The notes under the pieces are model-generated. The model did not search any database, was not told where the DNA came from, and saw only the letters and a program-made list of their open reading frames with translations. Positions 13,101-28,100 of a stretch of DNA of 64,000 nucleotides are shown here, piece by piece. This stretch comes from Eublepharis macularius (lineage: Eukaryota; Chordata; Lepidosauria; Squamata; Eublepharidae), in the NCBI RefSeq assembly GCF_028583425.1, contig NC_072790.1, positions 157,784,397-157,848,396 of the forward strand, read 5' to 3'. The number at the start of each line of letters is the position of its first letter. Position 1 is the stretch's first letter. A program made the translations under genes and the position numbers.

Positions 13101-16100
13101 GGCACCACTGGATTCAAAACTTGCTGATTGTCTTATGAGGGGTCTGACACCTCCCAGCCACAATCAACTGGCACAAGTCAAGTAGAAAGAATAAGAAGGG
13201 CTTCCCAGGCCCTGCCATCTTTTGTTAGTTTTCATCTCTGTACTTCCTTCCACCACTAACACAAAGTAATTGTACCTTTTCTTCAATACAGGTGGAGTAT
13301 AATTTAATTTCATCTGCTCAACTTTTCCTTCCTGGAATCTTACCTCTGCATCTGGCTGACCTACTTGAGTCCTAGGTGGCTGACCTTGGCCGTTTCCACA
13401 CAGCTCCCCGCTGCTCGTAACAACCCGGATGATCATGCAAAAATGCGGAAGATCACGTTTTCTTGCACAAGATTTGCGTGACGTCACGTGACCTCACACA
13501 AATCTCTTGCGAGAAAACACAATCTTCCGTGTTTTTTGTGCGATCTTCCGGGTTGTTACGAGCAGCGGGGAGCCATGAGGAAATGGCCCTTGCCATCTTT
13601 TGGATTCCTGCAGTCTTCCTCTCTTGGCCAGGTGACTCCAGGGGGGCTCTGGTCCTGAGTCCCTGGGGGTGAAATAAAACACTCTGGGGGTCAGGAAACC
13701 CTTTGCATCCCAGGGCAGAGAACTGTCACAAATCTCCCCTGACTAATCCTAAGGTCAGAGTGTGAAGAAATGAACTCTTAGGCCATACTAGGTGTTAACT
13801 TGGAAGTCAGCCCTGAAAGGTAGACCACTTGCCAGCAAAACTATTATATGGTAGCTGGGTGAATTGACCAAGGTGCTGGTTTCAGATTGAAGCCCAAAAC
13901 ACAGGCATAGGATTAAATAATAATTGATTTTTTAAAAAGGTTGCACAAAAGATTGTATATTTAGAAAGTGTGCAAGGTAGGATAGGTGATTAAACTAAAT
14001 AAAGGCTAATCAAACTAGAAGTCCTAAACATACGTAGCAGGGGCCTTTGCCAGGTATATAAGATATTACTTTGCAAACATTATGTCAAAGTCAGCAACAA
14101 AGCTCCAAACAGAACACAATGACCAAGAACTGACACTCTATCTGAATGCTGGTCGAAGAACAGAGAACTATAATGTAATTTCATTTTTATCCATATTGGC
14201 CAACAACGTGGGTAGAACCAATCTAGGACACGTGGTCATGGCTCTCGGAAGCTGATTCACACCACCCATCAGAGCAATTATCCCAGACTGGATTCTGATA
14301 AGCTTAACAAAACAGAATGCAGGGGACAATCTTCCCTCCTGTCACTTTGCAATGGGGTCTATATGATCTCACTTGCACTTATGTTTCACAAAACATGCCA
14401 GGGCATACCTCTCTGGGAACTGTTTTTTCCTAAGTTTAACTGAGTTACCAAGAATCCTTCTGTGGGCTCCCCCCTTGTCAGCCACCCCCCTTGTCGGGTC
14501 CGTAGCTCCTTGGTGGCCTCGCCTCCCGTCACACTCCCACTGCGGGGCGGGTAGCCTCTCTTGGCCTCAGAATAGGAGCTGGGGAAGGTGGTTGCAGCAC
14601 CAGCATCCTTCTCCTCCCCCGGCTGCATGTGCCTCTCCTTCCTCCCAGGCCACGTCAACCGCTTCCTCCCCGGCTTCACTGAGAGGCTTCCCTTTATACT
14701 CTTTCTCCCTGCCTTCCCCAATCCATGCCCTCCCTTCCTGATCTGCTCCTCCTCCTCTAAACCCTCCACCTACCCTGGTGCCACCCCAGATTCCCTCCCC
14801 CAATGGTGGTTGCCCGCTGCCTTCCTGGTCCTGCCCCTCACTCTCGCCATGTCCCATCCCCTGCTCTGACACTCTGTCCTCCCAGCGAGTGGCCGCCATC
14901 TTGGCCATCACGCCCCTCGCCCTCCCCCATATGGCTGCTGGCCCTGACCTTGGCTGCAGCCGAGCCTGGCCGGGCTGGGCCCAAAGCTGAGGGCGAGGAG
15001 GGCCTGGGTTGCGGCTGCTCCGCCGCTCGTTGCTTGACTGGGGCTGCCCACCGCGGAACAGCGGGCTGGCGGCGCAGCAGGCTGGCAGCGGCATCCATCC
15101 GCATCTCCCGGCTCCTGGGAGCACCATAACTGGAACGGACCGGTAATACCTTCGCCAGGGTTCCTGCGGCGTTCTCCTGCGTCGGGGACGGGAAAGAGGG
15201 TGAGTGGGCCAGCCCCCCCCCCAAGTCTGGCATGGCTGCCCCCGCTGGACACCTTCTTTGAGCCTAATCAAGTAGGCTTACCTTAGCATATGCTTTGGCC
15301 AAGAAGCAGGCCTGGTTCTTGACACTTCCTGGAATCTTACCTCTACATCCTTCTGATCTCCTTGACTCCCAGATGGCTGACCTTGCTATCCTTTGGCTCC
15401 CTGCAGCCTCCCTCTCTCAACCAGGATCTCCCTCCCCATTTCTCTATCCCTCTTCTCCTACCTAGCCTCTAATCTTCCACATTTTTTCAACAACATGCAA
15501 ACACCTTTTCCCATCTCAGGTGGTTTCTCCAGAGACTAGCCATGCAGAAGGAACACACTATGGGGTAACTTTAATCCAAGTTGAACATAGGGGGATTATA
15601 AATGAATGTTGTTATTGAATGCATTTGATTGCTATCATAAATTGTTTCTTTGTATTGTCGAAGGCTTTCACGGCCGGAGAACGATGGTTGTTGTGGGTTT
15701 TCCGGGCTGTATTGCCGTGGTCTTGGCATTGTAGTTCCTGACGTTTCGCCAGCAGCTGTGGCTGGCATCTTCAGAGGTGTAGCAGCCAACATCTTTTCCA
15801 CACTGTGACACTGAGAGATCTCTGTCTTTTGGTGCTACACCTCTGAAGGTGCCAGCCACAGCTGCTGGCGAAACGTCAGGAACTACAATGCCAAGACCAC
15901 GGCAATACAGCCCGGAAAACCCACAACAACCATCAATTGTTTCTTTGTTTATCATTAAACTGCTTAGAACTATCTTGTTTTTTACTTGATAGATTTAATA
16001 TTAACTTGAAAGCCACCCCCTTTCTCTTTTTTGCTACTCTGTATTCTTGACTAGGATAACACAATTACCATATGGTTAAATATCTGTCTCCACTTTATTC

Positions 16101-19100
16101 TGTGGAGATATATAAAACTAGGCCACATCTGTGTACAGTGGGATGAAGCGTATGGGAATTACACGAATAGGGACACTTACATGTGCATACCCTAACATGG
16201 GTCTCCTTTTGGTGATAATAGTGTATGCTTAAACGTTCTATGGATTGTATCCTTTATGTAATTCTTGTAGTATTGGATCAATGGTTGATTTTGTGCTTGC
16301 AGAAAGGAACTTCTATTGGTGAAAGAAGAGAGTGACTGTGCCCCATATAGCCAGGGATGCCCTGATCCGCAGGGTAGCATTTCAGGGAATGTTGGGAGTG
16401 GGGACACCAGCATGATGGGAGAGGTGAGAATGTTCCATTTCCTGGAATATTTTGAATCCAACCCATAATCCTCATATAAAGCAAGTAAAGTCTTTTTTCA
16501 GCACATCATTGTATATGGATATAGTAGTGATTTACTTTATTAGTTATTAAAAGTTAAATTAATTTGATATTGAGTATTTGTTAGAAGAATGGAAATGTTC
16601 ACATTCTGAATTATTTATACTTACTTCAGAGGATAACCAGTCTTTCTCTCAATCAAGGGAGAGCCAGTTTTGTATAGTGGTTAAGAGTGGCAGGACTCTA
16701 ATCTGGAGAACTGGGTTTGATTCCCCACTCCTTCACTTGAAGTCAGCTGGGTGACCTTGGGTCAGTCACAGCTAGAGATGGGCACGAACCTAAATACGAA
16801 CCAAAAAACCCCCATGAACCAGCCCAGTTCGGGGTTCGCGAACCAGGGTTCATGGAAGCTCGTTTCCACAAACTTCCACGAACTGGACTACTGGTTTGTT
16901 TGGTTCGTATTAAAGGGCCAGTTTAAATGGCCATTTCCTCAGGGGAAATGGCCATTTTAACTTTTCCTGCCACTTGCAAGCAGCAGGTCCCCTTTAAATG
17001 ATCAGCTGGCAGGCAGCAGGGGAGAATCCCCCCACTCGCTGACTGCCAGCTGATAGTTTAAAAGCATCTGTCTTGCAAGCAGCAGGGCCCTTTTAAACTG
17101 CCCAACCCCCAGCCCCAGCCCCTCACCCCTCCCAAGCCCCAGCCCCAGCCCCCCACTTACCTTTCGTCTGATGCTGGGGTGGTGGAGGCCTCCTTCACTG
17201 CTCTGCAGGCCCGCGCAGCAGAGTAGAAGGCCAAAAACGCCCTTTCTGCCCCTCAAATGGCAGCCCCAGCATCAGAGGGAAGGTAAGTGGGGGGCTGGGG
17301 CTTGGGGAGTGAAGGACTGGGGGTGGGGCTGGGGGTTGGGGAATTTAAAGGGCCCTGCTGCTTGCAGGTGGCAGGTCCCTTTAAACTATCAGCTGGCAGG
17401 CGGCAGAGGAGGATTCCCCTGCCTGCCAGCTGATAGTTTAAAGGGTCCTGCCCCTTGCAAGCAGCAGGAAAGGGCCCTTTAAACGATTAAATGCCCTTTC
17501 CCTGCCGGAAGGGGGCATTTAAACCCCACGAACTGGTTCGTAACTGGGCCAGTTCCCTGCCAGTTCGTGGTTCATGTTTTGTGGAAACCTCATGAACCAT
17601 GAACCCCATGGTTCAGTTTTTTTCTGGTTCGTGCCCATGTCTAGTCACAGCTCTCCAGAGCTCTCTCAGCCCCACTCACCTCATAGGGTGATTGTTGTGG
17701 GGATAATAATAACATACCTTGTAAACCTCTCTAAGTGTGGCATTAAGTTGTCCTGAAGGACGATCTATAAATTGAATGTTGTTGTTGTTGTTGTTATGGG
17801 GGTATTGTTAATATGGAAGCAGTATGTAAGAAAAAAAATTATTTCCTCAAAGAGGAAACTGATTTAGCAAATACAGTGTTAGATATTGGAAACTGATTCC
17901 CATAGGTAATGGAACAGTTTCTAAAAGCTCATCCACTTTTTAAATGTTATGATGCAAAAATTTTGTTACAGATTTTAGTCTACTAACCAGGATTCCAGTG
18001 ACAATTAGAAACTACAGTTGACATTCTCAGTCTTACCCTACTCTGAACAATAACAGTCATCATACTAACTATAATTAATCTTTAGAGTATTCTTATGGAT
18101 GGGTTTCCAAGAGCTTTCCTAGCCAGTGTCCTTTGGGTCCTATTAGCTTGAACTATGTCTGTTGTATTTTGCTGTAATTTTGATTGAGGTTGTGATACAT
18201 AAACCATTTAGTCTGATTAAGGCCCTATTAAACTTGGTGAGACTGGCAGAGCAACTAGCTTTTATTTTCATTTTTATTCAAAATTTCCAAATACATTCAA
18301 TATATTTGCAGAATCAAATAGCACAAGTGTATGAGAGCCAGTTTGGTGTAGTGGTTAAGAGCGCGGGACTCTAATCTGGAGAGTTGGGTTTGATTCCCCA
18401 CTCCTCCACTTGTAGCCAGCTGGGTGACCTTGGGTCAGTCACAGCTTCTAGGAGCTGTCTCAGCCCCACCCACCTCACAGGGTGTTTTGTTGTGGGGATA
18501 ATAATGACATACTTTGTAAACTGCTCTGAGTGGGCATTAAGTTGTCCTGAAAGGTGGTATATAAATCGAATGTTGTTGTTGTTGTTGTTGTTATGTGACA
18601 TTTGATAGCATTTATAGCTCAATTTTAACAAGAAAGTTTCTAGCTTCTTTGGTGCTAATGTGCATAGTGGAGTCTTCTGCATAAACCAAACAGAATGACT
18701 ATGCATCTAGCTGATTTTACACTCTATAAGCTAGCTGATTTGATAATGATAATGTATTTTAAAAAAATATCTAAATGTTCCTGACCCAATTTTAGGGGGC
18801 TTTTTTAGTCAGGGCAAATTTTAATTGGCAAAGCTGGAGTTTGCAGTCAGGGTTGGCATCAGCACATGGTGAGGTGGGACAACTGCCAGGGCCTGTGGCT
18901 TCTGATGGGGCCCACTGCTACTGAGTCCTTACTTACACATCTCTTCTGATACCTGCACACACACCCTTCCACTGCCTACTTGAGAGTGCTTTGTCATCTC
19001 TGCTCCCACAAGAACATAAGAAAAGCCATGTTGGTTCAGGCCAATGGCCCATCCAGTCCAACACTCTTGTCACACAGTGGCCAAAAAACCAGGTGTCATC

Positions 19101-22100
19101 AGGAGGTCTGCCAGTGGGGAAGGGACACTAGAAGCCCTCTCACTGATTGCCCCCCCCCAAACACCATCCCAGTTGCACATGCTGCCTAGTGTTGCTGCAG
19201 AAGGGCCTGTGGTTGGTTGGTGCACAAAGCAACAGCATTCTTGGGGGCCATAGCAGTAGTGCACCCACTACCCAGTACCATCAGGGAAAGGGTGTGCAGG
19301 CGGTGTGGGCAACTGTGACTGCAGGTGGTAGGATAGCTTGCAAATGGGCAAAGAAAGGACACCCAGGCAAGTGGTGGCAAACGGGTGGGAAGGTAAGAAG
19401 GGGAGCCTAGTAGTGAGGGTAAGTACCCCCCAAACCTAGAACTGGCACTGTTTACAGAATATTTGTTTATTTTTGTGTCTACTTTAGTGTTGGCATACTT
19501 CAATAGGAAATAAAGAAAAAACAGTAAATATGACCATTGCTTCTAACAATCAGTAGCAGTTATTATTTACTAAACTGCAAGTTATATTGTGCAAATATAT
19601 ATTTAAATTTAATGATGATTAAAAGTCCGATAATTAATCATACAAAACCTTTGATCACTGAACAAAAGCCCCTGCATTCTAAAAAGGAAGTCTTTCCGTT
19701 TTCCTTTTAGTATATGTAATAAAGGTAGGGCTAAGGCAGGGCTCTTTCTAGGACTACAGTGTTACGGAACTGAGCCTACTATTAAGAAGGCCCAGCATTA
19801 TACTGTTGCCTTGACCTTTCAGCCTCCATTTTGTGGCATCAGGGTCTTACCTCCTGGCCTGTGATCAGCTCAAACTCAGGAATTTCTGATCAGGCTTTAC
19901 CTACAGGTTGTTCTGGTGGGTTTTTGCAGGATGAAGGGGGTAAGCAAGTCAGAAAAGGTATGTGCTGGCAGGCTGCTTGGAATGATGAAATTATAGCCAC
20001 AAAAATACAATGGCTGACTTACTAAGATGCAGACAAGCCTATACTCAGTGGGACACCTAACTCTGTATCTTGCTATCCAGGTCCCACAGGATGTAGTAGA
20101 AATCATGGCTTGCTGCCTGACAGCCATGGTGAAATGACTGAAAAAGAACACATTGAAATTGAACCCCGACAAGACTGAAGTGATGCTTGTTGGGAAGGCA
20201 GATATCTTGAAAGACATTGTACTCTCCACTTTTGATGGAGTTTGTCTGACTCTTTCAGACTTGGCCTAGGGATTATACTGGATCCAGTGCTACTACTAGA
20301 AAAAAATAAGGCAGCTGCAAAAAATGCTTTCTGTAACCTCACTCTAGTCTGGAAGATGGCTTCTTACTTTGACACAACCGACCTGACCACCTGGATCCAT
20401 GCTATGGTAACATCAAGGCTTGACTATTATAATGCACTATACATAGGTCTCCCATCTAAGTTAACTAGGAGACTCCAATTGGTGCAAAATGCTGTGGTGC
20501 AACTGTTATCAGGATTGAGCAGGATCAGCCAAAGAAATACAGCTAAAAAAGAGACCAGGGAAAAAGAAATAATACCAGGAAATTAAAATACTTCAAGAGC
20601 AGCTAACAGCAATGAGTAATAAAGAATTGGAGTGGAATCTTAAAAGACTGAATCAAAAAGTGTTTGAAGGTGCCAATAAACCTGGGAAGTACCTGGCATG
20701 GCAATTGAAGAAGAGAAGGGAAAAGAAAATAATAAATAAAATTTGTGAAGACAACAAAACGTATCTGGAGCAGACTACCATTAGTAGAGCCTTTTATAAA
20801 TTTTACGCTAAGCTGTACAATAAGAAAGAAGTAAATAAAGAATCAATAGCGACATATCTGGAGAAAACCAAACTTCCAGAAATTTCGGAAGCTTGGAGAA
20901 ATAAATTGAACAGTGAAGTAACTGACGAGGAAATAAGCAAGGCAATACAATCCGCAAATCTAGGAAAGGCGCCAGGGCCAGATGGACTTACGGCTAAATT
21001 TTACAAGACAATGGCTAATGAACTGGCACCATTCCTAAAAGAGGTGATGAATGGAGTTTTTAGGGATCAAAGGATTCCAGATACTTGGAGTGAAGCGAAC
21101 ATATCATTGATCCCAAAGGAGGGCCAAGACTTGACTAACGTGAAAAATTATAGACCTATATCGCTACTTAACAATGACTATAAAATCTTTGCGAAGATAT
21201 TGGCGGAGAGACTGAAGGGATGGCTCTCGGAAGTTATAGAAGAGGAACAAGCAGGCTTTTTGCCAGACAGACAAATAAGAGATAACTTAAGGACAGTGAT
21301 CAATGCTATTGAATATTATGACAAGCGTTGTGATAAAGAGGTTGGTTTCTTCTTTGTTGACGCTGAAAAGGCGTTTGATAATTTAAACTGGGACTTTATG
21401 TTTGCCACTATGGAAAAGCTACAATTGGGAGAAAGATTCATCAGAGCAATCAAGGAAATTTACAGAGACCAGACTGCAGCAATTGTGGTGAATGATGAAG
21501 TGACTAAGAAACTGACGATTAGTAAAGGAACAAGACAAGGTTGCCCGTTGTCTCCACTGTTGTTTATTTTAGTATTGGAGATTCTGATGATACAAATACG
21601 ACAAGATGAGGAAATTCGTGGAATAAAAATAAAGGACTATTCATATAAGGTCAGAGCATTTGCGGACGACATAATGTTAATTGTAGAGGACCCATTGGAG
21701 AACATGCCAAAAGTGATAGATAAGATCAAGGAGTTTGGAGACTTGGCAGGTTTTTATATCAACAAAAAGAAGTCAAAGATATTATGTAAAAATATGACTA
21801 AGCAGAAACAACAATTGTTAACGGAAACAACGGATTGTGAAGTAACAAGCAAAGTGAAATATTTGGGAGTTGAACTGACTGCAAAGAATATAGATTTATT
21901 CAAAAACAACTATGAAAAACTATGGACTCAGATAGAGAGAGACTTGATCAAATGGAATAGACTGAATTTGTCATGGTTGGGCAGGATTGCAGCAGTTAAG
22001 ATGAATGTGTTACCAAGAGTAATGTTTTTGCTACAGACAATACCAATCATCAGAGACTCTAAACAATTTGAAAAATGGCAGAGGAAAATATCAGATTTTG

Positions 22101-25100
22101 TTTGGGCAGGCAAGAAGCCTCGAGTGAAAGTAAAAGTTTTACAAGATGCAAAGGAAAGAGGCGGAATGCAACTGCCCAATCTGAGACTTTACCATGATGC
22201 AATCTGCCTAGTTTGGTTGAAAGAGTGGATGACATTAAAGAACAAGAAACTATTAGCCCTAGAGGGATATAAAAAATTTTTTGGATGGCACGCATACCTA
22301 TGGCATGACAAAGTAAAGGTCAACTCGATGTTCCTGCACCATTTTGTACGGAGAAGTCTATATATAATCTGGAAGAAGTACAGAATTTACTTACAAGAAG
22401 GAACTCCCTTGTGGGTGGTTCCATATGAGGTGATAGATCCGAGAGCTGTTGATAATGAACAACAATGTTTAACGTACAAAGAAATAACTAAAACTGAAGC
22501 ATCTAAACTTAGAATAAAGACGCAAGAGGAACTATCACCTAATTACGACTGGTTCCAGTATAGACAGATCAGAGACTTATATAACTCGGACTCTGTAAAG
22601 GGGGGTATACGAACAGAGAACTCGGAACTAGAGCAGACCCTTCTTAAAGAGGACAAGAAAAGAATATCCAAGGTATACCAAGTACTGTTGAAATGGTATA
22701 CCGAGGACGAGACAGTTAAAACACAGATGGTGAAATGGGCTATAAATTTTAATAAAGAAATAACAATGGAGGCATGGGAATACTTGTGGAAAACTACAAT
22801 GAAGACAACGACATGTACTAATATTAAAGAGAACATTTACAAAATGATCTATCGTTGGTACATGACACCAAAGAAGATTGCGCTAGGGAATTTGAACACT
22901 TCTAATAAATGCTGGAAATGTAAGAAGCATGAGGGCTCCCTCTATCATATGTGGTGGTCATGTGAGGTAGCCAGGCAGTACTGGGGGGAAATAATAAGAG
23001 AAATGAGTGAAATTTTACAGTTTCAAATAAATAAGAACCCAGAACTCCTGCTACTAAACTTGGGAATGGAGGGAATTCCAGCCCATCATAGGACGTTAAT
23101 ATTTTATATGACAGCAGCAGCTAGACTTTTGTATGCGCAAAAATGGAAAGTACGAGAAGTGCCAACTATTGAAGATTGGATCTACAAATTGCTGTATATG
23201 GCAGAGATGGACAAGATGACAAGAAAACTGAGAAATCTGGACTCAGGGCAGTTTAACACAGATTGGGAGAAGCTGAAACAATATCTGGAGAAGAAATGGG
23301 AGGTGGGAGGAAAACTGTGGCAGTTTGAGAACTACTGAAGTATAATAAAAGTATAATAGAGGGAGGTGACTTTACCGGGGGAGGAAGAGATAAATGTGAA
23401 TTTATAAGCAGTTAGATTAACAGATTGATATATATATAGATATATATAGGTTAATAGATAGAATATTGATAGAAAATAATTAATGATAAGGTTTAAATAT
23501 AAGGATTGAGTAACCAACAGTATTTTCTTTCTTTGATAAGATTTATATAATGCACCAAACTGAATGTACAGAAGAGTCAAATTGATTGACTATGTGATGA
23601 GCTATATAGAATTACCATAAAAAGATAGAATGAGTTATATAGAGAATAAGTCAAATTGTTTGATTTAAATGTAAGATTTTTATGGTTTATGATATATAGG
23701 TTTATGATATATAGAAATATTTAAAACTGGAAAATGGGATAAATTGTTTATCCAAGATGGAAACAAAGACTTACAGTTTGGGTATATAACAAGAAAAGTA
23801 GTTAAGGATGTACTGCTTAATATAATGGAGAATGTATATCTGTTTTAGATAGAGGAATTTAATAGAAGTAAGGGAAAAGGGACAAAGGGTGGGAAAGCTG
23901 TTGGAAGTCAACAAAAGGGGGGGAAAGGGAGGGGGTTAGAAATGAAAAATTTGGGGAAAATTGAATGTAAATGTAAAAATAATGGATTCTAACCCAATAA
24001 AATTTTTTTCAAAAAAAAAAAAAGGATTGAGCAGGATCATGAGCATCACTCCCATTCTACAGTCACTCCATTGGCTACCTATTAGTTACTGTGCTCAGTT
24101 CAAGGTATTGTTTATCACATACAAAGCTCTTCATGGCCTTGGTCCGGCATACCTGCGGGACTGCCTCCCTCCCTATGTTCCCCTACGGCAGCTTTGCTCA
24201 TCTGAATAGGGAACGGCCTGCATGAGGAGGTCAGGAGAGCCCCCAGTCTACTGGCTTTGCACAAACGACGCAAAACCGAATTATTCAAAAAAGCCTTTTA
24301 CTCCGATAGAAGGGCAGTATTGTAGAGAGGGGGTCTCAGATGCTTCACTAATTAGTTAGGGACCATAGACTTCACCACTATGTTGCCTTACATATTATCT
24401 GTTGCTTTAAATATGTATTCGTATGTACTACCCGTGCTTCATGTTGTTTAATGTCAGTCCTAGAATTGATTATGTTCTGTTTCAGCATTTCTTCAACTCT
24501 ATGTTGGATTCTTGCTCATGTTATGTCTTTGTAAACTTGTATTTATTTACCCCCTAGCATTGTTTATGGAAATGTCTTTCACAGGGTATGGAAATGTCCT
24601 TGATACTGATTGTACTAACCTCACACTCTGTAATCCGCCTTGAGTCTCAGTGAGAAAGGCGGACTATAAATGACATAAACAAACAAGCAAGCAAGCAAGC
24701 AAACCTACAGAGAAAATGATGCAGTCAGGCACTACCCGTTCTGTGACTATTATTCTAAGTTTCTCAGTCCAATAGAGGTGCTCTCTGAAATAATGTTCTT
24801 TTGTCTTGTCTTAGTATTGCCCCATAAAAGAACCTCTGGTGACACCAGCCTATTACTTAATGAATTATATTTCCAAGTCTCACTTGACACCTCACATTCC
24901 TAATGTGCCTTCTTTTTCCTTTCATTGGAAAGCTGTGTGTCATGAAAGCCACTCCGAGTTTGCATCTCCTCCCCAACTTAAGTCTCCCCCTGTATCAATC
25001 AGAAGGCTTGCCTCTGACTTCACTTGAATTTTCCTCACCTGGGAAAATCAAGCACCTGTTTCTATTATATCTTGATTCATATCAGAACTGTCCTGCCTCC

Positions 25101-28100
25101 TCCCAAACATCCACAATTTTTGGTTTTTAAACGTTGCCTGTTCTATACATTGAGTTCTTGCTCTGCACAGCCTTGCTGTACATCTCATTCTGGATCTCCA
25201 TGGATTATTGTCTGGATTTCTGCTTGACTTCCCTACCAAGATCTCCCTTCTGGAACTCCAAACATTCTTATTTCTTATGCAAGTGTGAGGTCCCATTGGA
25301 TCACTAGATGCCTGGATGCCAGCCTCCCTCAAAGGCTTCTCCATGCAGAAGAGGATGGGTAGACCCTTTCTCATTTATTTCCAAGATGGAACATAGGAGT
25401 GAACAGATTTTAAACTAATAAACAACCGAGTTAAACAGAGAATGTTTCAGTGTAGCAGAACAAATTTGGGATCAGTCATCAATATCTCTGCTGACACTCA
25501 GCAGAGTCAAAACCTTTCTCTTTTCAAAAGACACTTAACTCTCATTGGTCCAACATTCCACCCACTCCCATTGGCACTCTGTCAGGAGTGACAGAACTGG
25601 AGCCAGTCTTGTCCGTCACAATAGGTTAAGATGGGAAGCAGGAAAATGGTTAATTGATGGGTAGCTTTAATTTCCCTGAGGTTCCAAACCATGCCCTCAG
25701 CCATTCTAGATGGTCGTTATATGGATTTTGTATTTGTGGAGCTTCAGTCTCCAAAGACCTTCCACATTATATTTGTTTTGCCCTTGTATATGGAGTCCAG
25801 AAATAAATTTCTTGGTGAAACCCAAAAAACATTGATTTCTGCTCCTGTAGTGGAAAAACTAACCCTCCTTTCTGATTTGAATCCATGTATCTCTTACAGA
25901 GTAGCACAGTTTGCCCTGGCAGCTAAGAAAATCTGGTCTTGAAATGTGCTTAATTATTGAGAATCCTTCACCTGTGTATTATGAAGGTGCTAATGTGCTT
26001 TGATGTGTTTTTAATATTATCGTTTTATCGTTTATTTTTCATGTTTTACTTATGTGTTTCATTTGTTTAATTGTGATGACCCATATTTCAAAATGTTGCA
26101 GCCACACAGGATATAAGCATATAATAATTCCTTACTTATGTCAATATGTATATAATTATTTTTACATTTTGAAGTAAATGAATGAATAGGATAAAAATAA
26201 AAGGTGGTATGCTTTGGTGGCTGGCCAGCAAAGAATTTTGGAAAATAGCAAAGCAATTTTTTTGCCTGTCTATTAGAAATACATATTATGTTGGGAAAAT
26301 GTACTGTAATGCTCTAATTTTTGTGTGTGGTGGTTCATCTAGAAACATGTATAATGATCACATTTTGAAAATGTTGTACTATAAAGCTGATAGACTGAAC
26401 AACAGCTGGTTAAGTAGAACTGAATGAAATGCTTCAGTACTGGGGTATACACCAGAGATTAGGCGGCCAGATATATAAGAAAACAAATATTTCTTTTTAT
26501 AATGTGAGTACAGGAAGAGTATAGTAGAATATACTTCATTGATTTGAAGGCAGCTTTTGATTCAATATCACGACAGAGACTATGGCAAAAATTGGAGTGG
26601 TCTACTATAGATAAAAGATTATTGGCTCTTATTTGTGCCCTCCATGATGAATCTTTTCTTTGGGTGAGGTATAACAGACAAGGGCATCTCAGTGACCCGA
26701 TAAGAACCTATAAGGGAGTCAGACAGGGCTGCCTTTTGGCTCCCACTTTATTTAACTACTATACTAGTGACGTAGTTAAACATATGTCAGACCTTAAATT
26801 TCATCCACCAAAACTCGCCTCACGCCATCTACCAATTTTGTTGTATGCAGATGATGTGGTACTCTTATCAAGGACCCCTTTGGGGCTTCAGAGAGCATTG
26901 GACAGTTTTACCACCTACTGCCATAAAGAACACCTGATAATTTCAAAAAGACCAAAGTGATGGCATTTGCCAGGCGCCCGAAAAAGAAGGCTTGGTCAAT
27001 GAGAGGGAATAAAATTGAACAGGTTAACAGCTTGGTATACTTAGGGGTAGTCTTTCAGGAGAATGGATCCAAGACAGCCTATTGTAATCTGAGGGCAGAG
27101 TGCGCCGAGAAAGCTTCACTTGCAATTTTGAGATTCTACCGAGCTAAAGGTGGCTCTTATGTACCGGCGGCGCTGAAACTTTTCCAGGCTAAAGTCATTA
27201 ACCAACTCCTTTATGGCACCTTTTTGGGCAACTCAGATCGTGGTCTACATTCTCTGGAGAAAATTCAATCTAAGTTTCTCCGATCCATCTTACAAGTTCC
27301 ACCTGGGATGCCCAATTCCCTACTCCGATTAGGAACGGGACAAATGAGAATGGAGGCAAGAATTTTTCTGGCCTCAGCCCGCCAATGGCTTAGGACACAC
27401 AAGAATCCAAAAGGCCTTTTCCATTTAATAATTGAGGATGGCTACCAGCCAAAGTGACTACAGCTAACTCAGAGTAAATTAAAAAAGATGGGCTTCTCTC
27501 TTGAAGCTCTGTTGTCCCAAAGTTTGGATGCTGCAAAATTACAAATAAAACAAAGGGTATGTGACATTGAGCGTCAGCAAGACATAATAAAAAATCCTAA
27601 ATTTAGAGCATCAGAGGAATCCAGATACCATATGAAGATGGCCGAATATCTAAATAATTTAGAATTCCCTCCCTATAGGAGGGCTTTCACTTTAGCGAGA
27701 TGTGATGCCATGCCATCCAAAGTATTGGAAGGGAGATATAAGAAGTTACCATATGCGCAAAGGATTTGCGGGTGTCCTCTTGGAGAGGTGGAAACACTGG
27801 AACACGTTTTTTCACTGCCCCTTCCAGAAAAGGACTAGAGACTTGACAATTCTTCCCTTGTTATCTGGTCTGGAGGGGTTACCAGATAACATATCATTGG
27901 CAAAGCTATTGTCTGACAAAAATCCAGCTGTCACTAGAATGACAGCTAAGTTTTGCGCCCAGGTGATTGCACAAAACAGACCATCAAATACTGGAATGGC
28001 CACAAGGGAGTCTCCTCATCCTGATTAAGTTTTAAAGACATCTGCCTAATACCGTTTTTATATCAGGGGAATACAGTGAAACAAAATTCACTCAGGATTT

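Noticed and set aside
14386..15271. Long overlapping open frames of up to 234 codons in a GC-rich block
   Set aside because: The block has LTR ends and a 5-bp TSD. The frames are proline/glycine-rich by-products of GC content, lie on both strands and have no domain.
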